Positions 1 through 7,607 of a stretch of DNA of 38,398 nt are shown here, piece after piece. The position numbers were made by a program, and so were the translations under genes. Position 1 is the stretch's first letter, and every line of letters begins with the position of its first letter. This stretch comes from Paraburkholderia mimosarum LMG 23256 = NBRC 106338 (GTDB taxonomy: Bacteria; Pseudomonadota; Gammaproteobacteria; Burkholderiales; Burkholderiaceae), in assembly GCF_000739815.1 (NCBI RefSeq), contig NZ_BBJJ01000062.1:1-38398 (forward strand). Direction: 5' to 3'. Under the pieces are notes generated by a model, which saw only the letters and a program-made list of their open reading frames with translations, was not told the DNA's origin and did no database searches.

Positions 1-1072
1 GACGCGCCCGATCCAGGACATGGAAGCCTACCGCGAGCAGCTCGGCGCGACGGTCTACCGCTCGGGCATGGTGATGCGCCCCGTGTTCGCGGCGGCGAAG
101 GCGAAGTGCGCACGCATCGTGTTCGCCGAGGGCGAAGACGAGCGCGTGCTGCGCGCCGCGCAGTTCGTGCTCAACGAGAAGATCGCCAGGCCCATCATCG
201 TGGGCCGTCCGTCGGTCGTGGAAATGCGCCTGAAGAAGATGGGCTCGAAGCTGCGTCCCGGCACCGACTTCGAGATCGTCGATCCTGAAGACGATCCGCG
301 TTTCCAGAAGGGCTGGCAGGCGTACCACGAACTCGGCGCGCGCCAGGGCATCACGCCCGAGGTCGCGAAGGCGTCGATGCGCAAGTTCAACACGCTGATC
401 GGCGCGACCCTCGTGCATCTGGGCGACGCCGACGGCATGATCTGCGGTCTGCTGAACAGCTTCGACTATCACCTCAAGTTCGTCGATCAGGTGTTCGGCA
501 AGGCCAGCGAAGCCGAAAACTACGCGGCGATGAACCTGCTGATGCTGCCGGGGCGCAACATCTTCATCAGCGACACCTACGTGAACGAAGTGCCGAGCGC
601 CGAGCAGCTCGCCGACATGACGATCCTCGCCGCACGCGAGATCGAAAAGTTCGGCATCACGCCGAAGGTCGCGCTGCTTTCTTCGTCGAACTTCGGCAGC
701 GTGCGTTCGTCGACGTCGCAGCGCATGCAGGCCGCGCGCGAGCTGATCGCCGCCCGTGCTCCGCAGCTCGAAGTGGACGGCGAAATGCACGGCGACGCGG
801 CGCTCTCCGAGCTGATCCGCAAGCAGTCGTTCCCGGGCACGACGCTCACGGGCGAGGCGAACCTGCTGATCATGCCGAACGTGGAAGCGGCCAACATCGC
901 GTACAACCTGCTGAAGGTGATCGGCGGCGAAGGCGTGACGGTCGGCCCGTTCCTGCTGGGCGCGTCGAAGCCGGTGCACATCCTCACGCCTGCGGCGACG
1001 GTGCGACGCATCATCAACATGACGGCGGTGGCTTCGGCGAATGCGGCCGTTGCGAAGGCCGCCGCGCGCTGA
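1..1072 (+). CDS. maeB: NADP-dependent malic enzyme, C-terminal part (5' end outside window)
   Basis: The reading frame is open from base 2, so the gene begins left of the window; the first internal ATG at 20 is not the start. What is visible is the C-terminal phosphotransacetylase-like domain carried by large MaeB-type malic enzymes, which oxidatively decarboxylate malate to pyruvate with NADP. Recognisable stretches are the entry TRPIQDMEAYREQLG, the VFAEGEDERVLRAAQ segment, and the GPFLLGASKPVHILTP segment near the C-terminus, typical of phosphate acetyl/butyryltransferase folds. The N-terminal malic and NAD-binding domains are not in view. In this family the PTA domain is usually regulatory, binding acetyl-CoA, rather than catalytic. 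A strong GC hairpin follows the stop. Plain phosphate acetyltransferase is less likely because of the linker sequence at the left edge. Confidence 0.9.
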   Translation, partial: TRPIQDMEAYREQLGATVYRSGMVMRPVFAAAKAKCARIVFAEGEDERVLRAAQFVLNEKIARPIIVGRPSVVEMRLKKMGSKLRPGTDFEIVDPEDDPRFQKGWQAYHELGARQGITPEVAKASMRKFNTLIGATLVHLGDADGMICGLLNSFDYHLKFVDQVFGKASEAENYAAMNLLMLPGRNIFISDTYVNEVPSAEQLADMTILAAREIEKFGITPKVALLSSSNFGSVRSSTSQRMQAARELIAARAPQLEVDGEMHGDAALSELIRKQSFPGTTLTGEANLLIMPNVEAANIAYNLLKVIGGEGVTVGPFLLGASKPVHILTPAATVRRIINMTAVASANAAVAKAAAR

Positions 1073-1082
1073 GCCAGCATTG

Positions 1083-1109
1083 GCGCTGCGCCGCCCGCCG
1101 GCGCAGCGC
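1083..1109 (+). terminator. GC-rich hairpin after maeB, probable terminator
   Basis: Perfect 11-bp arms (GCGCTGCGCCG and CGGCGCAGCGC) enclose a five-base loop, starting 10 bases after the maeB stop. No T-run follows, so termination by this hairpin alone is uncertain; the position and stability fit a transcript end. Confidence 0.55.
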
Positions 1110-1380
1110 GCCGATCGTCAACACATGTTCTGCTAACAGGTTAGCCGAGGGCGCCTCACGCGATCGCGCAGGCAGATTCCCTTGAAAGCCGCATCGTGCA
1201 GCGCAGTTCGAATGACGGTTTGCCGATCGCAGTTGCCACGCGTGTATCGATCTTCACGTGTGCCTGTCTCTATCCATCAGAAAAACTGAAGATATCGATC
1301 AAAACTACGAGCTTTGCTTGTTGCTGCACTTCCGCCATAGTTTCTTGCCTGCCTCGTTATCGAAGCATCGCTCTCACTGC
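1110..1380. other. Intergenic stretch between maeB and the DUF3422 gene
   Basis: No convincing gene. The DUF3422 frame stays open upstream to a GTG at 1258, but the extra 41 residues resemble no family sequence. The stretch presumably holds the DUF3422 promoter; no clear consensus boxes were identified. Confidence 0.4.
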
Positions 1381-2727
1381 GTGAATAGCATCGTGAAAAC
1401 GACGACCCCGGAATACCTGGACCATCCGTTACGCGCCGCCCTGGCTGCAGAACTGCACGCCCGGCCGTTTCTAAAGCTGGCCGAATCCGTTTCGCTCATT
1501 CACTATGCGGTCTTCACCGAGCACAAGCCGTGGTTACACGACGCGCTATTGCAGACGTTGTGCAGGGACACGAAAATCCCGGTTCCGGCAGAAGGCGCGA
1601 CCCACTATTCCTTTCAATCACCGAGCGGATGGCAGCTCAAGTGGGAGCGCCATGCCGAGTTCTCCACGTTTACGTTCGTCAGCCCCCGCCGCGACAAAGC
1701 ATTATTCGATGACATCGCCATTCAGGGCATTCCTGCGAACTGGTTTGCGCAACTCGCCGGCAGCCGGCTCGTCGCGTCACGCATGGAACTGCTCACGGGT
1801 GAAGCAGCGCGTGTGGCACGTGGCGCGGTACGCCACTGGATCGATGGACCGATTCTCGTCGGAAGCGATGTGCTCGGCGGGGGCCAGGCGTTTTGCGACT
1901 GGTGCGTGCGACCCGATGGCTTCACGCGCTTTCTCGTCCTCGATGACGGCTTTCGCGAGGAGCAGGGCGGCCGACTGTTGCAGCGGCTATACGAAATTGA
2001 AACGTACCGGATGATGGCGCTTCTGGCACTGCCGGTCGCACGCCGGATGAGCCGCGAACTGGACGAAATTCATATTTCGCTTCAGGCGCTCATGCAGGGC
2101 ATGGACGCAGAGGGAGCGGAAGGCGATGACTCGAAACTACTTGTCAAACTCACGCACCTTGCGGTTCGCGTCGAATCATTGGCGGGCTCGAGCTCGCGCT
2201 TTAGCGCATCACACGCTTACGAGAAACTGGTTCTGGCGAGAATTCACGAGTTGCGTGAAGAACGTATTGAGGGCATGCCCACGATCCAGGAGTTTATGGA
2301 ACGCCGCTTTGCACCTGCGATGGAAACCTGTCGCAGCGTCTGGGCACGCCACGAGGTACTCGCGGCCCGTATTGCGCGTGCGGTCGATCTGTTGCGCACG
2401 CGAGTCAATCTCACGCAGGAAAGGGATGTCACCCGCCTGCTCGGCGGCATGGAACGCACCGCCCGCAATCAACTCCATTTGCAGCATGCCGTCGAGGGTC
2501 TCTCCGTTGCAGCGATCTCCTACTACGTGCTTTCGCTGGTAGCGGCTGCCTTCAAGGCGCTACACGTGCTCAGTCTGCCGATCCAGCCGGAACTCGCCGA
2601 AGGTCTGGCGATAGGGCCCGTGGTCCTGGCGGTGATCGTCATCACGAAACGCACCCGAAGCCGGTTATTGAAGCGAAGCACAGGCACTGACATAAACGAC
2701 ATTCATCCGTCGAAGCAACCCATCTGA
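1381..2727 (+). CDS. DUF3422 family protein with C-terminal membrane segments
   Basis: A 448-residue protein of the DUF3422 family, found in many proteobacteria and of unknown function. The diagnostic N-terminal block is present: DHPLRAALAAELHARPF followed by a LIHYAVF segment. A long, charged, probably helical middle part (about residues 220-390) follows. Two hydrophobic segments near the C-terminus (around AISYYVLSLVAAAFKAL and AIGPVVLAVIVI) suggest membrane anchoring with the bulk in the cytoplasm. I chose the GTG at 1381 because it sits a little before the conserved block; GTG 1393 or GTG 1258 are possible, and none has a good ribosome binding site. A small gene follows 28 bases later on the same strand and may be co-transcribed. 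Function cannot be inferred. Confidence 0.8.
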   Translation: MNSIVKTTTPEYLDHPLRAALAAELHARPFLKLAESVSLIHYAVFTEHKPWLHDALLQTLCRDTKIPVPAEGATHYSFQSPSGWQLKWERHAEFSTFTFVSPRRDKALFDDIAIQGIPANWFAQLAGSRLVASRMELLTGEAARVARGAVRHWIDGPILVGSDVLGGGQAFCDWCVRPDGFTRFLVLDDGFREEQGGRLLQRLYEIETYRMMALLALPVARRMSRELDEIHISLQALMQGMDAEGAEGDDSKLLVKLTHLAVRVESLAGSSSRFSASHAYEKLVLARIHELREERIEGMPTIQEFMERRFAPAMETCRSVWARHEVLAARIARAVDLLRTRVNLTQERDVTRLLGGMERTARNQLHLQHAVEGLSVAAISYYVLSLVAAAFKALHVLSLPIQPELAEGLAIGPVVLAVIVITKRTRSRLLKRSTGTDINDIHPSKQPI

Positions 2728-2755
2728 AATGACTCACCAACCAGCAGGAGCATCA

Positions 2756-2932
2756 ATGAGCCACCCCGATAGCACCCACGCGCAGGAAACCAAGCAGCGC
2801 AACGGCAATCAGGCGAGCGCGACCTTCGCGCTGCCGTACCGTTCTTTACTGCTGCCGCCGACTGTCTTGCTAGCCGGCAACCCGCTCGATCGACACGATG
2901 TCGAAACAGCGGCGATCCTGGGCTACAACTGA
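2756..2932 (+). CDS. Small hypothetical protein (58 aa)
   Basis: A short frame following the DUF3422 gene. The ATG at 2756 is preceded by AGGAG (2746-2750) at five bases, a good ribosome binding site; this is the main reason to call it a gene and to prefer it over an in-frame ATG at 2729. The peptide begins MSHPDSTHAQ, is hydrophilic for its first 25 residues, then carries a short hydrophobic patch (SLLLPPTVLLAG). No family is recognised, and it may be a remnant or spurious. Confidence 0.4.
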   Translation: MSHPDSTHAQETKQRNGNQASATFALPYRSLLLPPTVLLAGNPLDRHDVETAAILGYN

Positions 2933-3406
2933 CACGGTTCGATCGCCTTCGCCACCCGTTTGATCCCCGAACGAAGCGCGGGTTGGTCGCATTGGCATTC
3001 CGTCCCGCGTTGCGCAGCGGGATTCAAATGTTGGCGCACGTATTTTCACCAATGAGCGTACCGCTGCGCCCCCTCTGCAATGTCTACGAGGGATTCCCCG
3101 GGGCACGCTGATCCCGTGTCCATTTCGTCCCAGCTTTCGTCGCACTGTGCTTTCCAGAGAACGCCTTTCGCTTAAAGGCGCCGATTATTCGCGTTTCGCG
3201 AATATCGCGTTCGCTGGTTCTTCCATACCGCAATAGTGAGCCTTGCACCTATCTTTGTGCCGTCGGCCGGGTAGTCGCAGGGCGTCTCGCACTGAAAAAG
3301 ACGGTCGACTACACCTCGCGATTGACTTCGCACGCAAAAAACGGCATTGGCCCTGGCGTTCCGCTCCCGGCGCACGCGCAACGAGCCAATGGTTACGGAG
3401 ACGGAA
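2933..3406. other. Intergenic region upstream of the MFS gene
   Basis: About 470 bases with no supported gene. It contains the palindrome at 3187-3203, listed separately, and must hold the promoter of the transporter. The MFS frame extends upstream to a TTG at 3347, but that extension lacks family similarity and a ribosome binding site. Confidence 0.45.
3183..3203. promoter_or_regulatory. Palindrome upstream of the MFS gene, candidate LysR operator
   Basis: ATTCGCG and CGCGAAT form perfect 7-bp arms around TTT (3187-3203). The 11-base string GATTATTCGCG at 3183-3193 recurs exactly at 5915-5925, before the hydroquinone operon, where it runs into the palindrome ATTCGCGAAT. Sharing between the two transcription units flanking the LysR gene suggests one regulator; this is inference. 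Confidence 0.4.
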
Positions 3407-4660
3407 ATGAAAGCAAACGAGTGGGATACCTCCTACGAATGGAAGGCGGTAACGCTGCTGGCCCTGGGCTTCGGGTTGGTCGGTCTGGACCGCTGGCTCA
3501 TCGCACCGCTGTTCCCTTCAATCATGAAGGACCTCAACCTGACTGCTCAGGACGTCGGCAACTGCATCGGAGTGCTCGGCCTCTCGTGGGGCATCTTCGC
3601 TGCCCTGATGGGCGGCATCTCGGACAAGGTGGGCCGCCGGAAGGTTCTCATTCCCGCAATCATCGCGTTTTCGCTGCTTTCCGGTTTCTCCGGTCTCGCG
3701 GGTGGGCTCTTCAGCCTCATCGCCATTCGCGGCCTGATGGGTGTTGCTGAGGGCTCGTTCTGCCCGACCAGCTTCGCTGCAACGGCAGACGCATCGCATC
3801 CGCGCCGCCGCGGGCTGAATCTCGGCCTGCAGCAAAGTGGTTTCGCGCTGTTCGGTTTGGCGCTGTCGCCCATCATCGCAACGCAACTGCTCAGCTTTGT
3901 CACGTGGCGCTGGGTGTTCGGTTTCGTCGCCATTCCCGGCCTGGTTCTCGGAGCGATTATGTTCTTCGTCATCCGTGAGCCGAAGGTGGTGCAGGAGGTC
4001 GCTTCGGAGCATGCGCCAGCGTCGCTGGGTCATGTGCTCAAGAGCAGGAACATCCTCGTTGCCATGCTTGCGCTGTGCTGCGCAATGACCGGCGTGTTCG
4101 TTCTTGGCGCGCTGCTGCCGCTGTATCTCACGGGTTACCTGTCGATCGACACCCAGAAAATGGGCCTGGTTGTCTCCGCGATCGGCTTTGGCGGCTTCCT
4201 GGGGCAATTCGGATTGCCGGGTCTCTCAGACCTCGTCGGCCGCCGTTTGGCCAGCGTCGTGGGCTTCGCGGGAACCGCTGTGATGCTCTACATTTTCCGT
4301 GGTCTGGGCCCTCAACCGCTTGCACTATTCGCTGTGCTGTTCGTCGCGTCGTTCTTCACGCTCGGCGTGGTCTCGCTGCTCTCCGGACCGGTTGCGACTG
4401 AAGCCGCACCCATCGGGCTAGTCTCGACGTCGATTGGCGCGGTCGTCGGCGTGGGCGAAATCTTCGGTGGCGGCATTGCGCCGGCGATGGGCGGATACGT
4501 CGCCACTCACTTCGGTATCCAGAACATCCTCTGGCTGCCGATGTGCGCCGTCGTCCTCGGCGTCGTGGTCAGCCTGCTTCTCAAGGAAACCGCGCCGGCC
4601 GTCCTGCAGCGCAGTGCTGTCCTGCGACCGAAACTCGCTGCAGGCGAGCAGCCGCGGTAA
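3407..4660 (+). CDS. Major facilitator superfamily transporter, probably for an aromatic or organic acid
   Basis: A 417-residue inner-membrane transporter with about 12 hydrophobic segments. The loop after the second helix reads GGISDKVGRRKVLIP, the classic MFS GxxxDxxGRR signature; the second half repeats it as GLSDLVGRRLAS. The first helix contains the charged DRWLIAPLFPSI motif, the position where aromatic-acid/H+ symporters carry a conserved Asp. The start is placed at ATG 3407 because GGAG lies at 3397-3400, six bases upstream; ATG 3389 and TTG 3347 are weaker. The gene precedes the LysR regulator and hydroquinone operon on the same strand, and shares an upstream sequence element with that operon, so uptake of a hydroquinone-pathway precursor is a reasonable inference. 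The substrate cannot be read from sequence. Confidence 0.85.
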   Translation: MKANEWDTSYEWKAVTLLALGFGLVGLDRWLIAPLFPSIMKDLNLTAQDVGNCIGVLGLSWGIFAALMGGISDKVGRRKVLIPAIIAFSLLSGFSGLAGGLFSLIAIRGLMGVAEGSFCPTSFAATADASHPRRRGLNLGLQQSGFALFGLALSPIIATQLLSFVTWRWVFGFVAIPGLVLGAIMFFVIREPKVVQEVASEHAPASLGHVLKSRNILVAMLALCCAMTGVFVLGALLPLYLTGYLSIDTQKMGLVVSAIGFGGFLGQFGLPGLSDLVGRRLASVVGFAGTAVMLYIFRGLGPQPLALFAVLFVASFFTLGVVSLLSGPVATEAAPIGLVSTSIGAVVGVGEIFGGGIAPAMGGYVATHFGIQNILWLPMCAVVLGVVVSLLLKETAPAVLQRSAVLRPKLAAGEQPR

Positions 4661-4966
4661 TTCAGATGCGAAGCCGGCGGCGGTTTCTCTACGCCGCCCC
4701 GGATGTATCGCGGTTGTCGGCCCACTTGTTGAACGGATGGATGCTGAATGCTTCGCCACAGGCCAACCTTCGCTTGTGTCGAGCCTGGTGTCGCGACGCG
4801 AGGCAATCAGCGCAGACGCAATAGGGGCAATCCACAAGGCGCACGCACTAACGTGCCCTATATGTGAGATTGACATCAATCTAGTGACAGTGTGACGTCT
4901 TCTGGGTGACGCAGCGAGCAGTCTGGTCCAGATAGACTGGCACTTTGCATTGGGAAAAGGCGCCGC
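4661..4966. other. Intergenic region between MFS and LysR genes
   Basis: About 300 bases without a supported gene; frames present are shadows. It contains TCTGG-T-CCAGA at 4922-4932, a perfect 5-bp-arm inverted repeat 35 bases before the LysR start, which may be part of an autoregulatory operator. No T-rich terminator after the MFS gene was seen. Confidence 0.4.
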
Positions 4967-5896
4967 ATGGACCGGTTTCTAAGCATCGAGGCATTCGTGA
5001 GAGTGGCGGAGGCGAGCAGCTTCGCCGAAGCGGCAAGGCAGCTTGGTGTGGCGAGTTCCGTGGTGACCAACCGCATCCAGCAACTCGAGAAGTTCGTCAA
5101 CGCGCCGCTCTTCCACCGTAGCACGCGCCATGTCCGGCTATCGGAGGTCGGGGAGGCGTTCTATCGCGAGTGTGCTGAGGTCGTGGGCCGCGTCAATGAA
5201 TTGACTGACCAGATGCGCGAGCTTCGCGCGACGCCGACAGGGCGCTTGCGCATCCAGATGCTCCCCGGGTTTGCGCTTGGACATTTCGGCGCGCCACTGG
5301 CCGAATTCAACCAGCGCTATCCGGGAATCCAGCTCGATATCATCGTGAACGACCGCGTTGTCGACCCGGTTGAAGAAGGCTTCGATATCGCGTTCCAGAT
5401 TTTCCCGCCGATTTCCGAGTCGCTCATCGAACGTCGGTTGTTTACCGTTCGCCGTCTCTTTTGTGCGTCGCCGTCGTATCTCGAGAAACACGGCGCACCA
5501 CAACATCCGGCCGACCTGCTGCAGCACACAACTGCGCTTTACTCGGGATATCCCTCGCGAAATCGCTGGACGATGACGCACGGTGACGAGGTGGTCGAGA
5601 TGGAATTGCCGGGCATGATTCGTTCGAATTCTGTTCATCTGCTTCGGGACTATGCGCTTATGGGCGGGGGCATTGTCTGTTTGCCAACCCTGGTTGCAAG
5701 CGAAGCGCTGGTGAACGGTACTTTGGTGCCTGTCTTGACGGACTATGACCTCTCGGCATTGAGCTTTGCCGCTGTTTATCCCGCAACGCAGCGTCAGGCA
5801 TTGAAGGTGAAGGCGCTCGTTGAGTTCCTTGCGGAATATATCGGCAGCGAGCCGTCATGGGATGTGCCTTTGCTCGAGCGAGGCTGGATTCGGTAA
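4967..5896 (+). CDS. LysR-type transcriptional regulator of the hydroquinone cluster
   Basis: A 309-residue LysR family regulator. The N-terminal winged helix-turn-helix spans about residues 1-60 (FVRVAEASSFAEAARQLGVASSVVTNRIQQLEK), followed by the LysR substrate-binding domain from about residue 90. The start ATG has AAAAGG about six bases upstream. The gene lies between the transporter and the catabolic operon, all on the plus strand, rather than divergently as is more common for LysR genes. By context it probably activates the hydroquinone operon in response to a pathway intermediate, comparable to PnpR of p-nitrophenol degraders; the ligand is unknown. It is distinct in sequence from the CatR-type LysR encoded near 29 kb. 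Confidence 0.88.
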   Translation: MDRFLSIEAFVRVAEASSFAEAARQLGVASSVVTNRIQQLEKFVNAPLFHRSTRHVRLSEVGEAFYRECAEVVGRVNELTDQMRELRATPTGRLRIQMLPGFALGHFGAPLAEFNQRYPGIQLDIIVNDRVVDPVEEGFDIAFQIFPPISESLIERRLFTVRRLFCASPSYLEKHGAPQHPADLLQHTTALYSGYPSRNRWTMTHGDEVVEMELPGMIRSNSVHLLRDYALMGGGIVCLPTLVASEALVNGTLVPVLTDYDLSALSFAAVYPATQRQALKVKALVEFLAEYIGSEPSWDVPLLERGWIR

Positions 5897-5914
5897 TCAG
5901 CTAATTCACGTGGG

Positions 5915-5931
5915 GATTATTCGCGAATCGC
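5915..5931. promoter_or_regulatory. Candidate operator upstream of the hydroquinone operon
   Basis: The 10-base perfect palindrome ATTCGCGAAT (5919-5928) sits in GATTATTCGCGAATCGC about 90 bases before the first structural gene. The leading 11 bases are identical to 3183-3193 upstream of the transporter. Location and sharing fit a LysR activator site; not proven. Confidence 0.45.
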
Positions 5932-6021
5932 AAATGCCGTAGTCGCTGTCCCGCAGGTTGTTGCTACCCGCCATTGCCCCTAGAGTTGATCCCGACAAGC
6001 AGTTCAACACAGGAGACAGCA

Positions 6022-6516
6022 ATGACCGACACGGCATTCCATACCGTCTTTGGCTCGCTCGATAGCTACAAAAAAGGCGACATTGAAATCACGAGCGGCA
6101 GCGCTCGTCACTACGCCTTCTCGAACATCTTCGAGGTGGCTTCCAGGTCGGCGCCCTACGAAAAGGTCGTCGTCGGCAAGAATCTCGAATACGTCATCGA
6201 AGTGCTCCGGACCGAAGGTGTATCGCCGTGGTTCGCCTGTGCTCACGACGAATTCACCATCCAGATGGATGGCGAAGTCCAGATCGAATTCATCAAGCTC
6301 GACGATCCGCCGAAGTCCGGGCGTGGCACCGTAAGCGCCGGCGCGCAACCCGCCGGTCGCAAGATGGGCCACGTGGTTCTGCGCAAGGGACACCAGGCGC
6401 TTCTCCCCGCAGGCTGCGCATACCGCTTTGTCGCAAGCAAGCCGGGCGTCGCTCTCGTGCAGACCATTCTCGGTGAGCTGTCCGTGGAGAAGTGGGCCGA
6501 CATCTGCCTGCACTGA
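6022..6516 (+). CDS. pnpC: Hydroquinone 1,2-dioxygenase small subunit
   Basis: A 164-residue cupin-like protein, matching in size the small subunit of two-subunit Fe(II) hydroquinone 1,2-dioxygenases (PnpC/HapC type). The pair cleaves hydroquinone to 4-hydroxymuconic semialdehyde in the cytoplasm. Visible features are the HDEFTIQMDGEVQIEFIKLD strand pair and the late MGHVVLRKGHQALLPAGCAYRF cupin segment. I start it at ATG 6022, with AGGAG at 6011-6015 six bases upstream; an upstream in-frame extension to 5974 lacks a binding site. The large subunit follows 39 bases downstream. Assignment rests on the neighbouring large subunit and pathway order as much as on this sequence. This subunit is thought to be structural, since the iron ligands known for PnpCD lie in the large subunit. 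Confidence 0.85.
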   Translation: MTDTAFHTVFGSLDSYKKGDIEITSGSARHYAFSNIFEVASRSAPYEKVVVGKNLEYVIEVLRTEGVSPWFACAHDEFTIQMDGEVQIEFIKLDDPPKSGRGTVSAGAQPAGRKMGHVVLRKGHQALLPAGCAYRFVASKPGVALVQTILGELSVEKWADICLH

Positions 6517-6555
6517 CCGCTCGACAGCCGACATTCGAATACCAGGAGACAAGCT

Positions 6556-7593
6556 ATGGCCGCCCTCGATACCCTCGACCATCCCGCAGATTTTGCAGCA
6601 GACACGGTGCGTTCCACGGAGCCCGACGCCGTCACCGGCTACCGCCGCTTCAAGCTCGGTGAATTCGATTTCCAGCGCGACGAGTATTTCGTGAAAATCA
6701 GCTGGCCCGCAAAGGGGCAGACGCGCACGCATGCTGTGCCCGCAGACGCTTTCCTGCGCGCGATGATGCGCGACGTCGCATGGGGCTTCTTCTACGGCTG
6801 GGTGAACTTCGACCACGTGTTCGGCACGCGCAATCACTACGGCAAGGTCGATGTGTACGCAGGCACGTTCAACGGCATTCTGAAGGAAGCGGGCGTCGAC
6901 TACACCGAGACGTTCGAAACGCCGACCATCATGGCAACGTTCAAGGCCATGCTGCACGACTGGACGAACGAAGGCTTCGATCCGTTCGCGGCGCCGGAAG
7001 AAACCGGCACGGCATTCGGCCGCAAGCATGGCGAGAATGGCGCGGCAATCGAACGCAAGCGCATCGCTACGCGCCGTATGCCGGGTCTCGAAGGCGACTC
7101 GCCGCTGCGCGACGACCTCCCGGTCAATCGCGCATTCGCGGACGTCATTCAGGACGAGCCGGAAGTGCATGCCGAACCCGGATTCGAAGGCGAGCTTCAT
7201 GCGTTCAACCTCTTCAAATACCTTTCCCGTTCGGATGTGACGTGGAATCCGTCGGTGACGTCGGTGTGCGGCCTGAGCCTGTTCTGCCCGACGACCGAAG
7301 AATTCATCCTGCCGGTGTTCCACGGCAACGACCGTGTCGAATGGTTCCTGCAGCTCTCCGATGAAATCGTCTGGGATATCGGCGACAAGAACACCGGCGC
7401 GCCGCGTGCCCGAATCACCATGCGTGCAGGCGACATCTGTGCGATGCCTGCCGACATCCGCCATCAAGGCTACTCGACGAAACGCTCGATGCTGCTGGTT
7501 TGGGAAAACGCCACGCCGAACCTGCCGCAGCGCTATGAGAGCGGTGAACTCGCTCCGTATCCCATCGAGTTCCAGGCAGTGAGCCAGCAATAA
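6556..7593 (+). CDS. pnpD: Hydroquinone 1,2-dioxygenase large, catalytic subunit
   Basis: A 345-residue protein of the PnpD/HapD family, catalytic subunit of Fe(II)-dependent hydroquinone 1,2-dioxygenase, which opens hydroquinone to 4-hydroxymuconic semialdehyde. The motif FHGNDRVEWFLQ puts His256, Asn258 and Glu262 together, and MPADIRHQGYST gives His303. As I recall the PnpCD structure, the iron is held by His, Asn, Glu and His at these same numbers, so the active site looks intact. AGGAGA precedes ATG 6556. The gene lies between the small subunit and the semialdehyde dehydrogenase, exactly the order of p-nitrophenol and 4-hydroxyacetophenone clusters. No gene for a hydroquinone-producing monooxygenase is adjacent, so the source of hydroquinone is unknown. 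Confidence 0.92.
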   Translation: MAALDTLDHPADFAADTVRSTEPDAVTGYRRFKLGEFDFQRDEYFVKISWPAKGQTRTHAVPADAFLRAMMRDVAWGFFYGWVNFDHVFGTRNHYGKVDVYAGTFNGILKEAGVDYTETFETPTIMATFKAMLHDWTNEGFDPFAAPEETGTAFGRKHGENGAAIERKRIATRRMPGLEGDSPLRDDLPVNRAFADVIQDEPEVHAEPGFEGELHAFNLFKYLSRSDVTWNPSVTSVCGLSLFCPTTEEFILPVFHGNDRVEWFLQLSDEIVWDIGDKNTGAPRARITMRAGDICAMPADIRHQGYSTKRSMLLVWENATPNLPQRYESGELAPYPIEFQAVSQQ

Positions 7594-7607
7594 ATCGAGG
7601 ACGATTC

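Noticed and set aside
6004..7590. 528-codon minus-strand frame opposite the hydroquinone dioxygenase genes
   Set aside because: It is exactly antisense to two strongly supported genes; the protein is His/Arg/Val-rich with no family features. Long antisense frames are common in this GC-rich DNA.
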